Shown piece by piece: positions 24,289-31,646 of a stretch of DNA of 64,000 nt. The position numbers and the translations under genes were made by a program. Each line of letters opens with the position of its first letter. Within the stretch, counting starts at the first letter, position 1. This stretch comes from Streptomyces sp. NBC_00513 (GTDB taxonomy: Bacteria > Actinomycetota > Actinomycetes > Streptomycetales > Streptomycetaceae), in NCBI RefSeq assembly GCF_041431415.1, contig NZ_CP107845.1:3906001-3970000 (forward strand). The letters run 5' to 3'. The notes beneath the pieces are model-generated. The model was not told where the DNA came from, did not search any database, and saw only the letters and a program-made list of their open reading frames with translations.

Positions 24289-25101
24289 TCAGCCGCCGGC
24301 TTCCGTGAAGGTCTTGAGCGAGGCCACGAGGGCCGTCACGAAGGACTCCCGGACCGGCTCCGGGAGCAGGTCCAGGGACAGGTACGGGTTCAGGTCCTCC
24401 AGCTCGACCAGCAGCAGTTCCCCCGAGGGGGCGCGGCAGGCGTCCACGCGCTGGATGCCGTGCGCGAGGGTGTTCCACGCGATGAAGGACCGGGCGAAGT
24501 CCAGGTCCTCCGCGGTGGGCTCGTAGCGCTCCAACTCCCAGCGGCGGGCCGGGTCCGGGGCGTACAGGGCGTACTGGAAGGCGTCGTCGACGAAGTAGAA
24601 GGACACCTCGTACGCGAAGTCGACGCGCGGCTGGATCAGGAACTCGCCGGCCGTCACCGAGCCCGGGTCGGCGGTGAAGGTGAGCCCGATGGAGTCCGCG
24701 CCCTGCTTGGGCTTCACCGCGTACGAGGGCACCGACGGCAGCCGGTGCAGCAGCGCCGGGTCGTCGACGGTGGGGATCACCGGGAAGCCGGCCTCGGTCA
24801 GGTCGAGCAGGTACTGCTTGCCGGCCATGTCACCGCGGCCGGTCAGCGGGTTGTAGACCCGTGTCCCGGCGGCCGTCGCGGCGGCGCGGAAGGAGTCGTA
24901 CGCGGCCTGGTGGTGCAGGACCGGGCCGCTGTTGCGGACCACGACCGCGTCGAAGCCGGGCATCAGCCGCTCCGCGTCCAGCGGATGGCACAGGGCGAGC
25001 GGGAAGTGCTCGCGGAGCCGGGAGGTGAGGAATATGTCCTCGTCGCAGTAGCGGCGGCCGCGCGCCGGGTACGCCAGGTCGGTCACGAAGAGCAGAGGCA
25101 T
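24289..25101 (-). CDS. ATP-grasp domain protein
   Basis: Protein of 270 aa. The N-terminal part (MPLLFVTDLAYPARGRRYCDEDIFLTSRL...) precedes an ATP-grasp fold with SYAVKPKQGADSIGLTF (nucleotide-binding lysine) and FLIQPRVDFAYEVSFYFVDD. The late catalytic strand is LLLVELEDLNPYLSLD, with acidic and Asn metal ligands. Enzymes of this type join a carboxylate to an amine or thiol using ATP; substrates are unknown here. It is divergent from the LOR-family gene with a 32-bp gap. Confidence 0.8.
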   Translation of the reverse strand: MPLLFVTDLAYPARGRRYCDEDIFLTSRLREHFPLALCHPLDAERLMPGFDAVVVRNSGPVLHHQAAYDSFRAAATAAGTRVYNPLTGRGDMAGKQYLLDLTEAGFPVIPTVDDPALLHRLPSVPSYAVKPKQGADSIGLTFTADPGSVTAGEFLIQPRVDFAYEVSFYFVDDAFQYALYAPDPARRWELERYEPTAEDLDFARSFIAWNTLAHGIQRVDACRAPSGELLLVELEDLNPYLSLDLLPEPVRESFVTALVASLKTFTEAGG

Positions 25102-25133
25102 GCACGCAACCTATCGCGGGCACGGATCAGCGC

Positions 25134-25628
25134 ATGAAATACCTCGTACGGGACAAAGTGCTCGCCATCGGCGACGACTACTGGATCGAGGACGAGGACG
25201 GCCGGCAGGCCTTCCTCGTCGACGGGAAAGCGCTGCGCCTGCGGGACACCCTGGAACTGAAGGACCCGGACGGGCACATCCTGATCACGTTGCGGGAGAA
25301 GTGGCTCGCCTTCCGCGACGCGATGACCCTGGAGCGCGACGAGCGGCGCCTCGCCGTGATCCGGCGCAAGCGCCTCTCGCTGCTGCGCAACCACTACCGC
25401 GTCACGCTGGCCGAGGGCACCGAGGTCGACGTCAGCGGCCGGATCCTCGACCGCGAGTTCAAGGTCGAGTACGACGGAGAACTGCTCGCGCTGATCTCCC
25501 GCCAGTGGTACCGGGTCCGCGAGACGTACGCCGTCGACGTGGTCCGGGAGGACGCGGACGCGGCCCTGCTGATCGCCGTCGCGGTCTGCGTGATCCGGAT
25601 GGCCGAGAAGGAACGGGACGAGGACTGA
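25134..25628 (+). CDS. LURP-one-related (LOR) family protein
   Basis: Protein of 164 aa with the beta-rich LOR/tubby-like pattern: KYLVRDKVLAIGDDYWIEDEDGRQAFLVDGKALRL, alternating strands with conserved RDAMTLERD and a C-terminal hydrophobic helix (ALLIAVAVCVIRMA). The fold resembles phospholipid scramblases and Tubby. Bacterial members are uncharacterised. The ATG at 25134 is only 32 bp from the divergent ATP-grasp start, so the two share a promoter region. Confidence 0.8.
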   Translation: MKYLVRDKVLAIGDDYWIEDEDGRQAFLVDGKALRLRDTLELKDPDGHILITLREKWLAFRDAMTLERDERRLAVIRRKRLSLLRNHYRVTLAEGTEVDVSGRILDREFKVEYDGELLALISRQWYRVRETYAVDVVREDADAALLIAVAVCVIRMAEKERDED

Positions 25629-25650
25629 CGGGCCGCCGCAACCGGGACGC

Positions 25651-26055
25651 CTACCCCGACGACCGTCCGGTCACCCGGTCGTGCCGGTGGCTGTCCCGGG
25701 CGGTGAGCTGTCCCTGCACGTAGGCGTCCGACCCGGTGCTGTACGGGCCTCCGTGGTCGAGGAGGTGGTCGGTGAGGCGCTGCCACTCCGCGACGGCCGC
25801 CCGGGTCGGGGCGTCCGCCCGCGACAGGTCGCCGGCGGCCTTCAGGGCCGCCTCCAGGGCGGCGGCGGCCTCGTGGTGGGCCATGCCCTCCGCCCGGGCG
25901 CGGACCCGGTCGCGGGCCGCGACCTCCCCGGCCGAGGGGTCGTGGGGCTCCAGGGCCGCCTCGATCACGGCCTCGGTGTCCCGCGCGTCCTCGACCGCCG
26001 CCCCGGCGCCCTCGGCGCCGTCCCGCCCGCTCTCGTTCCCGTCCGTTTCCAGCAC
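25651..26055 (-). CDS. Hypothetical acidic helical protein
   Basis: Protein of 134 aa, rich in Ala, Glu, Asp and Arg and probably almost entirely helical (VIEAALEPHDPSAGEVAARDRVRARAEGMAHHEAAAALEAALKAAGDL). A more conserved-looking end is AVAEWQRLTDHLLDHGGPYSTGSDAYVQGQL. There is no signal peptide or membrane segment. I do not recognise it. It is transcribed in the same direction as the amidase gene 54 bp upstream. Confidence 0.6.
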   Translation of the reverse strand: MLETDGNESGRDGAEGAGAAVEDARDTEAVIEAALEPHDPSAGEVAARDRVRARAEGMAHHEAAAALEAALKAAGDLSRADAPTRAAVAEWQRLTDHLLDHGGPYSTGSDAYVQGQLTARDSHRHDRVTGRSSG

Positions 26056-26109
26056 GCCACGCCCGCTTCCTGTCGGTGTCGATCCACGCCTACCCCCTGA
26101 CGGGACGGC

Positions 26110-26889
26110 CTAGCGTCCCATCCGGCGGTCCTTGAGCGCGGGGAACTGCTCGCGGGTCTCGGCGACCTTCGCCGAGTCCAGCTCCACGGTGAGCACGTCC
26201 TCGCCGGTTCCCGCCTCCGCGAGGACCTCGCCCCACGGGTCCACCACCAGGCTGTGCCCGGCCTGCTCGACGCCCGCGTGGGTGCCGGTCAGCCCGCACG
26301 CCAGGACGTACGACTGGTCCTCCACGGCCCGCGCCCGGTTCAGCAGCGTCCAGTGGGAGCGGCGCCGGGCCGGCCACCCGGCGACCACGACCATCGTCGT
26401 CGCCCCGGCGTCGACCAGGCCCCGGAACAGCTCCGGGAAGCGCAGGTCGTAGCAGGTGGCGATGCCGAGGGTCTGTTCCGGCAGGGCCACCGTGGTCAGG
26501 GAGTCGCCGGGGGACATCAGCACCGCCTCGCCCTGGTCGAAGCCGAAGCGGTGGATCTTGCGGTAGGTCGCGGCCAGCTCGCCCGCCGGGGAGATGACCA
26601 GGGCGGTGTTGTAGAGCGAGCCGTCGCCCGCGCGTTCCACCAGCGAGCCGGCGTGCAACCAGACCCCGGCGTCGCGCGCGGCCTTGGACATCGCCTCGTA
26701 GGTGGGGCCGTCGATGGGCTCGGCCTCGGTCTCGAACTGCTCGTAGGCGAACGCCCCGACCGTCCACAGTTCGGGCAGCACGACGAGGTCGGAGCCGCTC
26801 TGCTCCCGTACGAGGTCGGCCACCCGCGTCCGCCGGGAGGACACCGACTCCCCGTCGTTCACCGCGATTTGAATCAAAGAGGCGCGCAC
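26110..26889 (-). CDS. Carbon-nitrogen hydrolase (nitrilase superfamily, omega-amidase-like)
   Basis: Protein of 259 aa with the Glu-Lys-Cys triad in VVLPELW, YRKIHRF and GIATCYDLRFPELFRGL. The short single-domain form resembles YafV/Nit2-type omega-amidases that remove amide nitrogen from keto-acid amides, but other amides are possible. GTG 26889 begins the first beta strand (VRASLIQIAVNDGE) and has GGTGG upstream. It is divergent from the mycothiol-type gene. Cytoplasmic. Confidence 0.88.
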   Translation of the reverse strand: MRASLIQIAVNDGESVSSRRTRVADLVREQSGSDLVVLPELWTVGAFAYEQFETEAEPIDGPTYEAMSKAARDAGVWLHAGSLVERAGDGSLYNTALVISPAGELAATYRKIHRFGFDQGEAVLMSPGDSLTTVALPEQTLGIATCYDLRFPELFRGLVDAGATTMVVVAGWPARRRSHWTLLNRARAVEDQSYVLACGLTGTHAGVEQAGHSLVVDPWGEVLAEAGTGEDVLTVELDSAKVAETREQFPALKDRRMGR

Positions 26890-27026
26890 ACTACCACCGT
26901 CCTGGACTTGTAGCCCTCGACTCGGGCCTACGATCGTCACACGAAAGCACTGCCGGGGTGCTCACCGGCAGCGTAGTTTTGGGAATAGTCCACAACGCGC
27001 CACTGAACAGCACGCGAGGGGTCCCG

Positions 27027-27851
27027 TTGACCGTCCATCCCAGCCTTCAGCCCTACGCCGACGCGTGGACCCACTCCATCGAGGCGATATCCGAGCTGGT
27101 CCTTCCCCTGCCCGAGGGGGAGTGGAACCGGGCGACCCCGTGCCCCGGCTGGTCCGTCCGTGACGTGGTGTCACACGTCATCGGCATCGAGTGCGAGCAG
27201 CTCGGCGACCCCCGGCCGATCCACACGCTGCCGCGGGATCTGCGGCATGTGGTGGACGAGTTCACCCGGTACATGGAAGTACAGGTTGACGTGCGGCGCC
27301 ACCACACCGCGCCGGAGATGACCTCGGAGCTGGAGTACACCGTCATCCGTCGGGCGCGGCAGCTGCGCAACGAGAAGCGGGACCCGGCCACGATGGTGCG
27401 CGGCCCGCTGGGCGAGCAGGTGACGCTGGAGCAGGCGTTGCGGCTGCGGGCGTTCGACGTGTGGATGCACGAGCAGGATCTGCGGGCGGCGTTGGGCGCG
27501 CCGGGCAACTGGGACTCGCCGGGCGCGTACGTGGCACGGGACATGCTGCTGGCCGGGCTGCCGAAGGTGGTGGCGAAGAAGGCGGGGGCGCCCGCGAACT
27601 CCGCCGTGGTGCTGGACGTGCACGGCGTGCTGGAGTTCATGCGGACGGTACGGGTGGACGCGGCCGGGCAGGGGACCCTGGACAAGTCGCCGTCGCTGGG
27701 GCCGGCCGTGACGCTGACGATGGACTGGGAGACGTACGTCCGCCTCGCGGGGGGCCGGGTACGGCCGCGCGCGGTCGCCGACCGGGTGAAGGTCGAGGGC
27801 GACCCCGACCTCGCGGACGCCATCCTGGCGCACTTCCCCGTGACCCCCTGA
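27027..27851 (+). CDS. Maleylpyruvate isomerase family (mycothiol-dependent, DinB-like) enzyme
   Basis: Protein of 274 aa with the N-terminal DinB/MDMPI fold: WNRATPCPGWSVRDVVSHVIGIE includes the first metal histidine, and LRAFDVWMHEQDLRAALG gives the H-x3-D/E pair. A C-terminal MDMPI domain follows (VTLTMDWETYVRLAGGR...VKVEGDPDLADAILAHFPV). Such proteins use mycothiol as a cofactor; reactions are mostly unknown. The best start is TTG 27027, with GAGGGG 6 nt upstream and the protein-like reading beginning there; in-frame sequence further upstream is not supported. Confidence 0.85.
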   Translation: MTVHPSLQPYADAWTHSIEAISELVLPLPEGEWNRATPCPGWSVRDVVSHVIGIECEQLGDPRPIHTLPRDLRHVVDEFTRYMEVQVDVRRHHTAPEMTSELEYTVIRRARQLRNEKRDPATMVRGPLGEQVTLEQALRLRAFDVWMHEQDLRAALGAPGNWDSPGAYVARDMLLAGLPKVVAKKAGAPANSAVVLDVHGVLEFMRTVRVDAAGQGTLDKSPSLGPAVTLTMDWETYVRLAGGRVRPRAVADRVKVEGDPDLADAILAHFPVTP

Positions 27852-27886
27852 CCTGTTGATCCGGTGATCCCGTGGCCCCGTACGGC

Positions 27887-29269
27887 TCACGCCGACGCGG
27901 ACGCCGGGGCGACGGGACCCGAGGGGTGTGACGGGTCGGGCTCGCCGGAAGGGGCCGCGACGACGGGCCGCCACTCCTGGGCGCGTTCCCGTTCGCGGGC
28001 CAGCGCCCTCCCTCGCAGTCGGAGGATCTGGGTGATGCCCAGCACCTCCAGGAAGAACACCGACGAGAAGGCGATCCGGTAGTTGTCGCCGGTGGCGTCG
28101 AGCAGGACGCCGACCGCGAGCAAGGTGGTCATCGAGGCGAGGAAGCCGCCCATGTTGGTGATCCCGGAGGCCGTTCCCTGCCGTTCGGCCGGGTTCGCCG
28201 GACGGGCGAAGTCGAAGCCGATCATCGAGGCCGGTCCGCAGGTGCCGAGCACCACGCACAGGACGACCAGCAGCCACATGGGGGCCCGGTCGCCCGGGTA
28301 CACCAGGACCGACGCCCACAGCAGGGCCGTCACCCCCACCGTGCCCAGCGCCAGCGGGATCCGTGCGGACTGGCGGCGTCCGACGAGCCGGCCGTAGACC
28401 AGCCCGAAGCCCATGTTCGCGGCGACGACGAGGGTGAGCAGCCCGCCCGCGGTGGTCCGCGACAGCCCCTGTGCCTCCACCAGGAACGGCATGCCCCACA
28501 GCAGCAGGAACACCATGGCCGGGAACTGGGTGGTGAAGTGCACCCACAGCCCGAGCCGGGTGCCGGGCTCCCGCCAGGACGCGGCGATCTGGCGGCGTAC
28601 GAACCCGCCCGTGCCCGGCGTCCCGGTGACGGTCACCGCGGTGGGCGCGTGGCCGTCGGGTTGGTCCCGCAGGAACAGCGTCAGCGGGACCAGCACGATC
28701 AGTCCGGCCACCGCGCTGCCCGCGAAGGCGGCCACCCAGCCGACGCCGTGCAGCACGGGCGCGAGCACCAGCGTGGAGACCAGGTTGCCGGCCATGCCGA
28801 CCAGCCCGGCCAGTTGCGCCATGAGGGGCGCGCGCCGGACCGGGAACCAGCGGGTCCCGAGCCGCAGCACGGAGATGAACGTCATCGCGTCACCGCAGCC
28901 GAGCAGGGCCCGCGCGGCCAGCGCCGTCCCGTAGGAGGGGGACAGGGCGAAGCCGATCTGCCCGGCGGTGAACAGCACCGCGCCGAGCGTCAGCACCTTC
29001 TTGGTGCCGAGCCGGTCCACCATCAGGCCGACGGGTATCTGCATGCCCGCGTACACCAGCAGTTGGAGCAGCGAGAACGTCGAGAGCGCCGACGCGTTGA
29101 CGTGGAAGCGGTCCGCGGCTTCGAGGCCGGCGACCCCCAGGCTGGTACGGAAGATGACCGCGACGAAGTAGACGGCGACGCCGATCGACCAGACGGCCAC
29201 GGCCTTCCGCCCGCCGGGGGGATCGAGGGGCAGGGCCGCGGTCCGCGGGGCGGGCACGGGGGCGCTCAT
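27887..29269 (-). CDS. MFS transporter
   Basis: Major facilitator of 460 aa with about 12 hydrophobic segments. The loop-2/3 signature GLMVDRLGTKKVL and the central loop (LFLRDQPDGHAPT...) are typical, as is the repeat-like second half (LVYGRLVGRRQSARIPL). Anion:cation symporter-type MFS proteins have this form; the substrate is unknown. The ATG overlaps the GntR stop (ATGA), so translation is coupled to the regulator, which probably controls uptake or efflux of the regulator's ligand. Confidence 0.88.
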   Translation of the reverse strand: MSAPVPAPRTAALPLDPPGGRKAVAVWSIGVAVYFVAVIFRTSLGVAGLEAADRFHVNASALSTFSLLQLLVYAGMQIPVGLMVDRLGTKKVLTLGAVLFTAGQIGFALSPSYGTALAARALLGCGDAMTFISVLRLGTRWFPVRRAPLMAQLAGLVGMAGNLVSTLVLAPVLHGVGWVAAFAGSAVAGLIVLVPLTLFLRDQPDGHAPTAVTVTGTPGTGGFVRRQIAASWREPGTRLGLWVHFTTQFPAMVFLLLWGMPFLVEAQGLSRTTAGGLLTLVVAANMGFGLVYGRLVGRRQSARIPLALGTVGVTALLWASVLVYPGDRAPMWLLVVLCVVLGTCGPASMIGFDFARPANPAERQGTASGITNMGGFLASMTTLLAVGVLLDATGDNYRIAFSSVFFLEVLGITQILRLRGRALARERERAQEWRPVVAAPSGEPDPSHPSGPVAPASASA

Positions 29270-29916
29270 CGCGCGTCCCCCCGCACCAGCGCCTCGACGC
29301 GGCCCACGTGCGCCCGTACGGCGGCGGCGGTCGTGTCCGCGTCCCCGGAGCGCAACGCGTCGAGGATCTCGGTGTGTTCGACGAGCGTGCGCTCCACCCG
29401 TTCGGGGTGGGCGTGCAACAGGGCCACGCCCATGCGCAGTTGGCGGTCGCGGAGCTGGTCGTAGAGCCGACACAGGATCTGGTTGCCGGCGTGGCGCACG
29501 ATCTCGGCGTGGAAGCCCCGGTCCGCGGCCATCAGCGCGACCAGGTCGCCCTCGGCGGCGTGCCGGCGCTGCTCCTCGATGAGCGCGGCGAGCCGGTCCA
29601 GCAGGGCCGGCGGGGCGGGCACGGCCTTGCGGGCGGTGAACTCCTCGACCAGCAGCCGGGTTTCGATGACGTCCGCGATCTCCTGTACGGAGACCGGCAG
29701 CACCAGCGCGCCCTTCTTCGGGTACAGCTTCAGCAGCCCCTCGGTCTCCAGCCGCAGCAGCGCCTCGCGCACCGGTGTGCGGGACACGCCGACGGCCTCG
29801 GCGACCTCGCCCTCGGTGAGCAGGAGGCCGCCTTCGAAGCGGCGGTCCAGGACACCCTGTTTGACGTGTCGGTAGACGCGGTCGGCGGCGGTCACGGCGG
29901 TGGCTGCTGATGGCAT
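29266..29916 (-). CDS. GntR-family regulator, FCD (FadR) type
   Basis: Regulator of 216 aa. The N-terminal winged helix (about 10-75) contains LTEGEVAEAVGVSRTPVREALLRLETEGLLKLYPKKGA. The FCD effector domain (about 90-205) has the D/H metal pattern in FHAEIVRHAGN and VEHTEILDALRSGD...RAHVGRVEAL. FCD proteins sense carboxylic acids. It is the first gene of a two-gene operon with the MFS transporter. An A/T-richer stretch just upstream of the ATG (29925-29940) may hold the promoter and operator. Confidence 0.9.
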   Translation of the reverse strand: MPSAATAVTAADRVYRHVKQGVLDRRFEGGLLLTEGEVAEAVGVSRTPVREALLRLETEGLLKLYPKKGALVLPVSVQEIADVIETRLLVEEFTARKAVPAPPALLDRLAALIEEQRRHAAEGDLVALMAADRGFHAEIVRHAGNQILCRLYDQLRDRQLRMGVALLHAHPERVERTLVEHTEILDALRSGDADTTAAAVRAHVGRVEALVRGDAR

Positions 29917-30124
29917 GCGCACAGGATAGATACATGAACGGTGCAACGACCTTCCGCGTCCAGCATCCGGACAGCGCATCCGGCCAGCACGTCCGGACAT
30001 CGGGGAGGAGGGGAGGCGCGGGGGCGGGGAGGAGGCGACGGCCCGTTCGCTGCATCGAAGGATGTACCCCGGCTTCGTTCACCCGCAGGACGTGCGCCGC
30101 CCCGTCCGCCGAGACGCTGGAGTC

Positions 30125-31330
30125 ATGTCCGAGACCCTGCTCGCACCGCCGGTGACGACGACCCGGCTCCCCCTCCTCGACGTCCTGCGCGGAGCCGCGA
30201 TCCTCGGCACGCTCATGACCAACGTGTGGATCTTCGCCTCGCCGGGCTCCGAATGGGGTGTCGTCCAAGGCGGCCCGGGGAGCCCCGACGTCCTCGCGGA
30301 CCCCACCCCCGCCCACCTGGCCGAGACGCTCTTCCGCTTCCTCGCCGACGGCAAGTTCCTGGCCCTGCTGACGATCCTGTTCGGCGTGGGCCTGGCCATC
30401 CAGTACGACTCCGCGGCGCGCCGGGGCGCCCCCTGGCCCGGCCGGTACTGGCGGCGGGCCGCCTTCCTCTTCCTCGAAGGGACCCTGCACTTCCTGCTGA
30501 TCTTCGCCTGGGACGTGCTGATGGGCTACGCCGTCACCGCGCTCCTCGTCGCCTGGCTGCTCGCCCGCTCCGAGAAGGTCCGGCGGCGCGCGATGTGGGT
30601 GGCCGGCGGAACGCACCTGGCGCTGGTGGCCCTGGTGACGGTCGCCTCCACGGCCGGACCCGAAGGCACCCCGACGGAGCCCGACCCGGACACGGTCGCG
30701 CTGTACGCCGACGGCACCTGGGCGGAACAGATCGCCTTCCGCCTCCAGCACGCGGCGATACTGCGCATCGAACCCGTCTTCAGCTTCGGCCTGCTCGTGT
30801 TCCTCTTCCTGCTGGGCGTCCGCCTGCACCGCGCGGGCGCGTTCGCCCCGACCGCCGACGGCCGTCGGATCCGGGGCCGGATGGCCGCCTGGGGGCTGGG
30901 GCTCGGCATGCCGGCGGGAATCGCCGCCGTGCTCGGCGGCGACGCGTTCTTCGTCCTGGGCCGCTACGCCGTCGCCCCGCTCATCGCCGTCGGCTACATG
31001 GGGCTGATCGGCATCGCCCTGGACCGCCTGCGGGTCCCCGCCGCCGTGACCGGCGCCCTCGGCTCGGTCGGCCGCACCGCCCTGTCCTGCTACGTCACCC
31101 AGAACCTGCTGTGCGTCCTGCTCTGCTACGGCCTCGGCCTGGGTCTCACCGGGCGCCTCGCGGGCACCGGCCCCTGGTGGGTGATGGGCCTGTGGGCGGG
31201 CGTCGCCCTCACCCTGGTGGCCGGCTCCGCCCTGTGGCTGCGCCGCTTCGAGCGGGGCCCGCTCGAAGCCGTCCAACAGTGGGCCCTCAAGCCCCGCCGG
31301 TCCCGGCCGAGCGGGACGGGTGGTCGCTGA
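30125..31330 (+). CDS. DUF418 membrane protein
   Basis: Polytopic membrane protein of 401 aa with about nine hydrophobic segments. It starts with the family hallmark RLPLLDVLRGAAILGTLMTNV, then GKFLALLTILFGVGLAIQYD and LFLEGTLHFLLIFAWDVLMGYAV. The C-terminal DUF418 domain contains VGRTALSCYVTQNLLCVLLCY. Family role is unknown (related to acyltransferase-3-like membrane proteins). Its 3' end overlaps the convergent inhibitor gene by 44 bp. Confidence 0.85.
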   Translation: MSETLLAPPVTTTRLPLLDVLRGAAILGTLMTNVWIFASPGSEWGVVQGGPGSPDVLADPTPAHLAETLFRFLADGKFLALLTILFGVGLAIQYDSAARRGAPWPGRYWRRAAFLFLEGTLHFLLIFAWDVLMGYAVTALLVAWLLARSEKVRRRAMWVAGGTHLALVALVTVASTAGPEGTPTEPDPDTVALYADGTWAEQIAFRLQHAAILRIEPVFSFGLLVFLFLLGVRLHRAGAFAPTADGRRIRGRMAAWGLGLGMPAGIAAVLGGDAFFVLGRYAVAPLIAVGYMGLIGIALDRLRVPAAVTGALGSVGRTALSCYVTQNLLCVLLCYGLGLGLTGRLAGTGPWWVMGLWAGVALTLVAGSALWLRRFERGPLEAVQQWALKPRRSRPSGTGGR

Positions 31331-31631
31331 CCTCCACCTCCAACAGGAACTCGTCGTACGGGGCCTCCTGCGGGTACGGCGGCCGGACCTGGGCGAACCG
31401 CACCCGGGCCCGGCCGCCCGCGCCGATCCCCCGCACCAGGTACACCCGCTCCACCGCCGCCCCCGGCAGCGGTGGGGTCTGCGCCCGCCCGGGCCCGTCC
31501 GGCTGCGTCACCGAGACCGCGTCCGCGTCGCCGCCGACCTGCCAGGTCCACACGTACCCGCGCGCCCCGCGCCCGGTCAGCCGCAGCTCGTACGTCTCGC
31601 CCGGCGCGAGCACGATGCTCCGTACCTCCAT
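31287..31631 (-). CDS. Chagasin-like (I42) cysteine-protease inhibitor
   Basis: Protein of 114 aa with no signal peptide and an all-beta pattern. It shows the three chagasin loops at the expected places and order: GARGYVW at 22-28 (like NPTTGY), GAGG at 70-73 (the GxGG loop) and RPPY at 83-86 (the RPW/F loop). Chagasins are tight inhibitors of papain-type proteases. It begins 15 bp after the stop of a papain-family gene on the same strand, with GAGGGGG upstream, so the two form an operon of protease and probable inhibitor. The match is by motif and context, not alignment. The end overlaps the DUF418 gene. Confidence 0.7.
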   Translation of the reverse strand: MEVRSIVLAPGETYELRLTGRGARGYVWTWQVGGDADAVSVTQPDGPGRAQTPPLPGAAVERVYLVRGIGAGGRARVRFAQVRPPYPQEAPYDEFLLEVEVSDHPSRSAGTGGA

Positions 31632-31646
31632 CCGCGCGGCCCCCTC

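Noticed and set aside
26985..26995. Additional DnaA-box-like TAGTCCACA
   Set aside because: Second base does not fit the Streptomyces consensus; isolated.
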